Shown here one piece after another: positions 62,650 through 64,000 of a stretch of 64,000 nucleotides of DNA (the stretch's first letter is position 1; each line of letters opens with the position of its first letter). The notes beneath the pieces are model-generated. The model did no database searches. It was not told where the DNA came from and was given only the letters and a program-made list of their open reading frames with translations. Origin of the DNA: Hymenobacter sediminis. Its GTDB lineage: Bacteria; Bacteroidota; Bacteroidia; Cytophagales; Hymenobacteraceae. Both the position numbers and the translations under genes were made by a program. The stretch lies in contig NZ_QKNS01000004.1 of NCBI RefSeq assembly GCF_003231285.1, forward strand, positions 248,001-312,000. The letters are read 5' to 3'.

Positions 62650-64000
62650 TTAGAACCGAAAGGCTTTGCTGAAGGATGGAATAATGGGGAACAGCGAAAT
62701 CTGCTTGTAAGTGGGCTTGCGCTCTACATTGCCGTACTGATCCTGGTAGCCGCGCTGGAAATAGAGGTAATAGGGGTTGCGGCGGCTGTAGGCGTTATAG
62801 AGAGAAAAGCTGTTTACTACCTCACCCCACTTTTTCTTCTTGGTTTTGCTCAGGTCCAGGTCCATGCGGTGGTAGGCGCGCATGCGGTAGCTGTTGCGGC
62901 CTCCGTAGTCTTCGAACTCCTGGTAGTCGCCGAGCTGGAAACGGCCCTGGCCTAGGGTAACCGCGTTGCCGGTACCGTACACCCACGTACCGGAGAGAGT
63001 AAACGTAGGGCTGAAATGATGGATTACCACCAGGGAGGCATCGTGCCTACGGTCGTACTTGTAGGGGAAGATGCGCCCCTGGTTCAGATCAGGAAAACGG
63101 CGCTTACTCCAGGCCAGGGTGTAGCCAATCCAGCCGGTAGTACGCCCCGATTTCTTCTGCAGAAACAGCTCGCCCCCGTAGGCCCACCCGTCGCCGCTGG
63201 TTACTTTCTCTTGCCAGTTATTATCGGTGGTGCCTAGGAAGCTCGCGCCCTCGCGGTACTCAATCAGCTGCCGCATGGGCTTGTAGTAGCTTTCAAAGCT
63301 GAACTCGTAGTCCTCGCCCTTGATGCGCACATTGCGGGCCGCCCCAATGCTGAACTGCTGCGCTTTCTGGGGCTTTACCTTGGCCGTAGCAGGCACCCAC
63401 AAATCGGTGGGTAGGCCTATGCCGCTGTTGGTAAGCAGGTGAATGTACTGGGTAGTGCGGGCATAGGACGCTTTCAGGGCCCAGTCCTCCGTCAGCAGGA
63501 ACCGGGCGGCCAGACGCGGCTCTACCGAAGGATACACTTTGTTATCCACGAAGAAACTGTTCAGGCGCACGCCGCCATTTACCTTCAGGCGCTCCGTCAC
63601 GCGGTAGTCGTCTTCCAGATACAGGGAGGCTTCATTAGCCAGGGTACGGCTTCCAGCCTTCAGACGCGAACCGATATCGGAGTAATCATCCTTTACCTGC
63701 AGAGCCCCAGGCCGAAATGAGTGCTGAATAAACTGCCCACCAAACCGGATATAATGGTCGGCGGTCGGCGTGTAATCCAGGTCCGATTTCAGGCTAAAGT
63801 CCCGGATGTTGGACAAGTACTTCAGCGCAAATTTATCGGTCTGGGTGCCGCCGTTGTTGTCGGGGTAGCGGCTCTCGTTTTCCTCCGTTACGTTGAACTG
63901 GTATTTACTGTACGTCAGGTGGGTGTTCAGAAACAGTTGGTCGTTCAGGACGTGATTCCAGCGCAGAGCAGCGGTGAGGTTACCCCAGCCCAGTCCGGCC
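62650..64000 (-). CDS. TonB-dependent receptor, C-terminal part (start outside window)
   Basis: The frame is open from the window's right edge to the stop at 62650, so the N-terminus (plug and carboxypeptidase-like domain) lies beyond 64000; a TTG at 63816 is internal, since the frame continues to the edge. The visible 449 residues are the outer-membrane barrel: alternating strands such as YIRFGGQFIQHSF and WALKASYARTTQYIHLL, with a terminal aromatic FRF. It imports a large ligand using TonB energy. It overlaps the DUF4249 start by TAATG, so the two form an operon in this order. The ligand is not predictable. Confidence 0.9.
   Translation of the reverse strand, partial: AGLGWGNLTAALRWNHVLNDQLFLNTHLTYSKYQFNVTEENESRYPDNNGGTQTDKFALKYLSNIRDFSLKSDLDYTPTADHYIRFGGQFIQHSFRPGALQVKDDYSDIGSRLKAGSRTLANEASLYLEDDYRVTERLKVNGGVRLNSFFVDNKVYPSVEPRLAARFLLTEDWALKASYARTTQYIHLLTNSGIGLPTDLWVPATAKVKPQKAQQFSIGAARNVRIKGEDYEFSFESYYKPMRQLIEYREGASFLGTTDNNWQEKVTSGDGWAYGGELFLQKKSGRTTGWIGYTLAWSKRRFPDLNQGRIFPYKYDRRHDASLVVIHHFSPTFTLSGTWVYGTGNAVTLGQGRFQLGDYQEFEDYGGRNSYRMRAYHRMDLDLSKTKKKKWGEVVNSFSLYNAYSRRNPYYLYFQRGYQDQYGNVERKPTYKQISLFPIIPSFSKAFRF

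Noticed and set aside
1-64000. tRNA or rRNA genes
   Set aside because: No cloverleaf with a TTC-like T loop or conserved rRNA segment was noticed in the intergenic regions.

Overview
The window is about 64 kb of a GC-rich chromosome (roughly 60% G+C) from an aerobic member of the Bacteroidota, most likely Hymenobacter or a close relative in the Hymenobacteraceae. The evidence is a type A T9SS C-terminal sorting domain on a 2319-residue surface protein, a TonB-dependent receptor next to a DUF4249 lipoprotein, many short lipoproteins, weak or absent Shine-Dalgarno sequences, AAAGCCC...GGGCTTT terminators, and protein sequences of a pink-pigmented soil or air Cytophagales type. No rRNA, tRNA, CRISPR array, transposase or prophage gene was found. 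About 47 protein genes are supported, two of them cut by the window edges.

Layout. 1-4.7 kb: end of a ZIP metal transporter, then a three-gene operon of a TPR-AAA+ ATPase and two TPR membrane proteins. 4.8-10.9 kb, all on the minus strand: ammonium transporter, threonine synthase with a LysR regulator, M28 peptidase lipoprotein, RBBP9-type hydrolase and an AT-rich orphan lipoprotein. 11-20.4 kb: a giant alpha-2-macroglobulin lipoprotein, a small membrane protein, a secreted protein with two chagasin (I42)-like domains, and penicillin-binding protein 1C. 21-27 kb: a TolC / membrane-fusion / RND permease efflux set. 27.3-32.8 kb: a SWIM zinc-finger protein, a 1024-residue DUF6493-like helical protein and a secreted esterase. 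32.9-41.7 kb: small secreted proteins, manganese catalase, a DUF779 protein, an aldehyde dehydrogenase with a divergent AraC regulator, and an MFS transporter. 41.9-48.9 kb: one modular FG-GAP/VCBS adhesin-like protein. 49-52.6 kb: small genes, a fatty acid desaturase and an RmlD-type reductase. 52.7-56.1 kb: the TIGR03915/TIGR03916 putative DNA-repair pair with a hydrolase between them. 56.3-64 kb: an outer-membrane barrel protein, a CvfB-like S1 protein, an oxidoreductase, a small barrel protein, and the DUF4249/TonB receptor pair.

The regions most likely to hold undescribed biology are: the SWIM plus DUF6493-like pair; the alpha-2-macroglobulin / I42-like / PBP1C cluster, whose macroglobulin gene carries a sharply AT-richer internal patch; and the TPR-AAA+/TPR-membrane operon. 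At the DNA level the most striking signals are strong over-representation of CTACCCC/GGGGTAG (about 70 copies by eye), a family of intergenic inverted repeats with one perfect 36-bp stem, and an exact 11-bp direct repeat at 21-bp spacing upstream of the aldehyde dehydrogenase and its AraC regulator. Protein families were assigned by eye from motifs; no database search was run.
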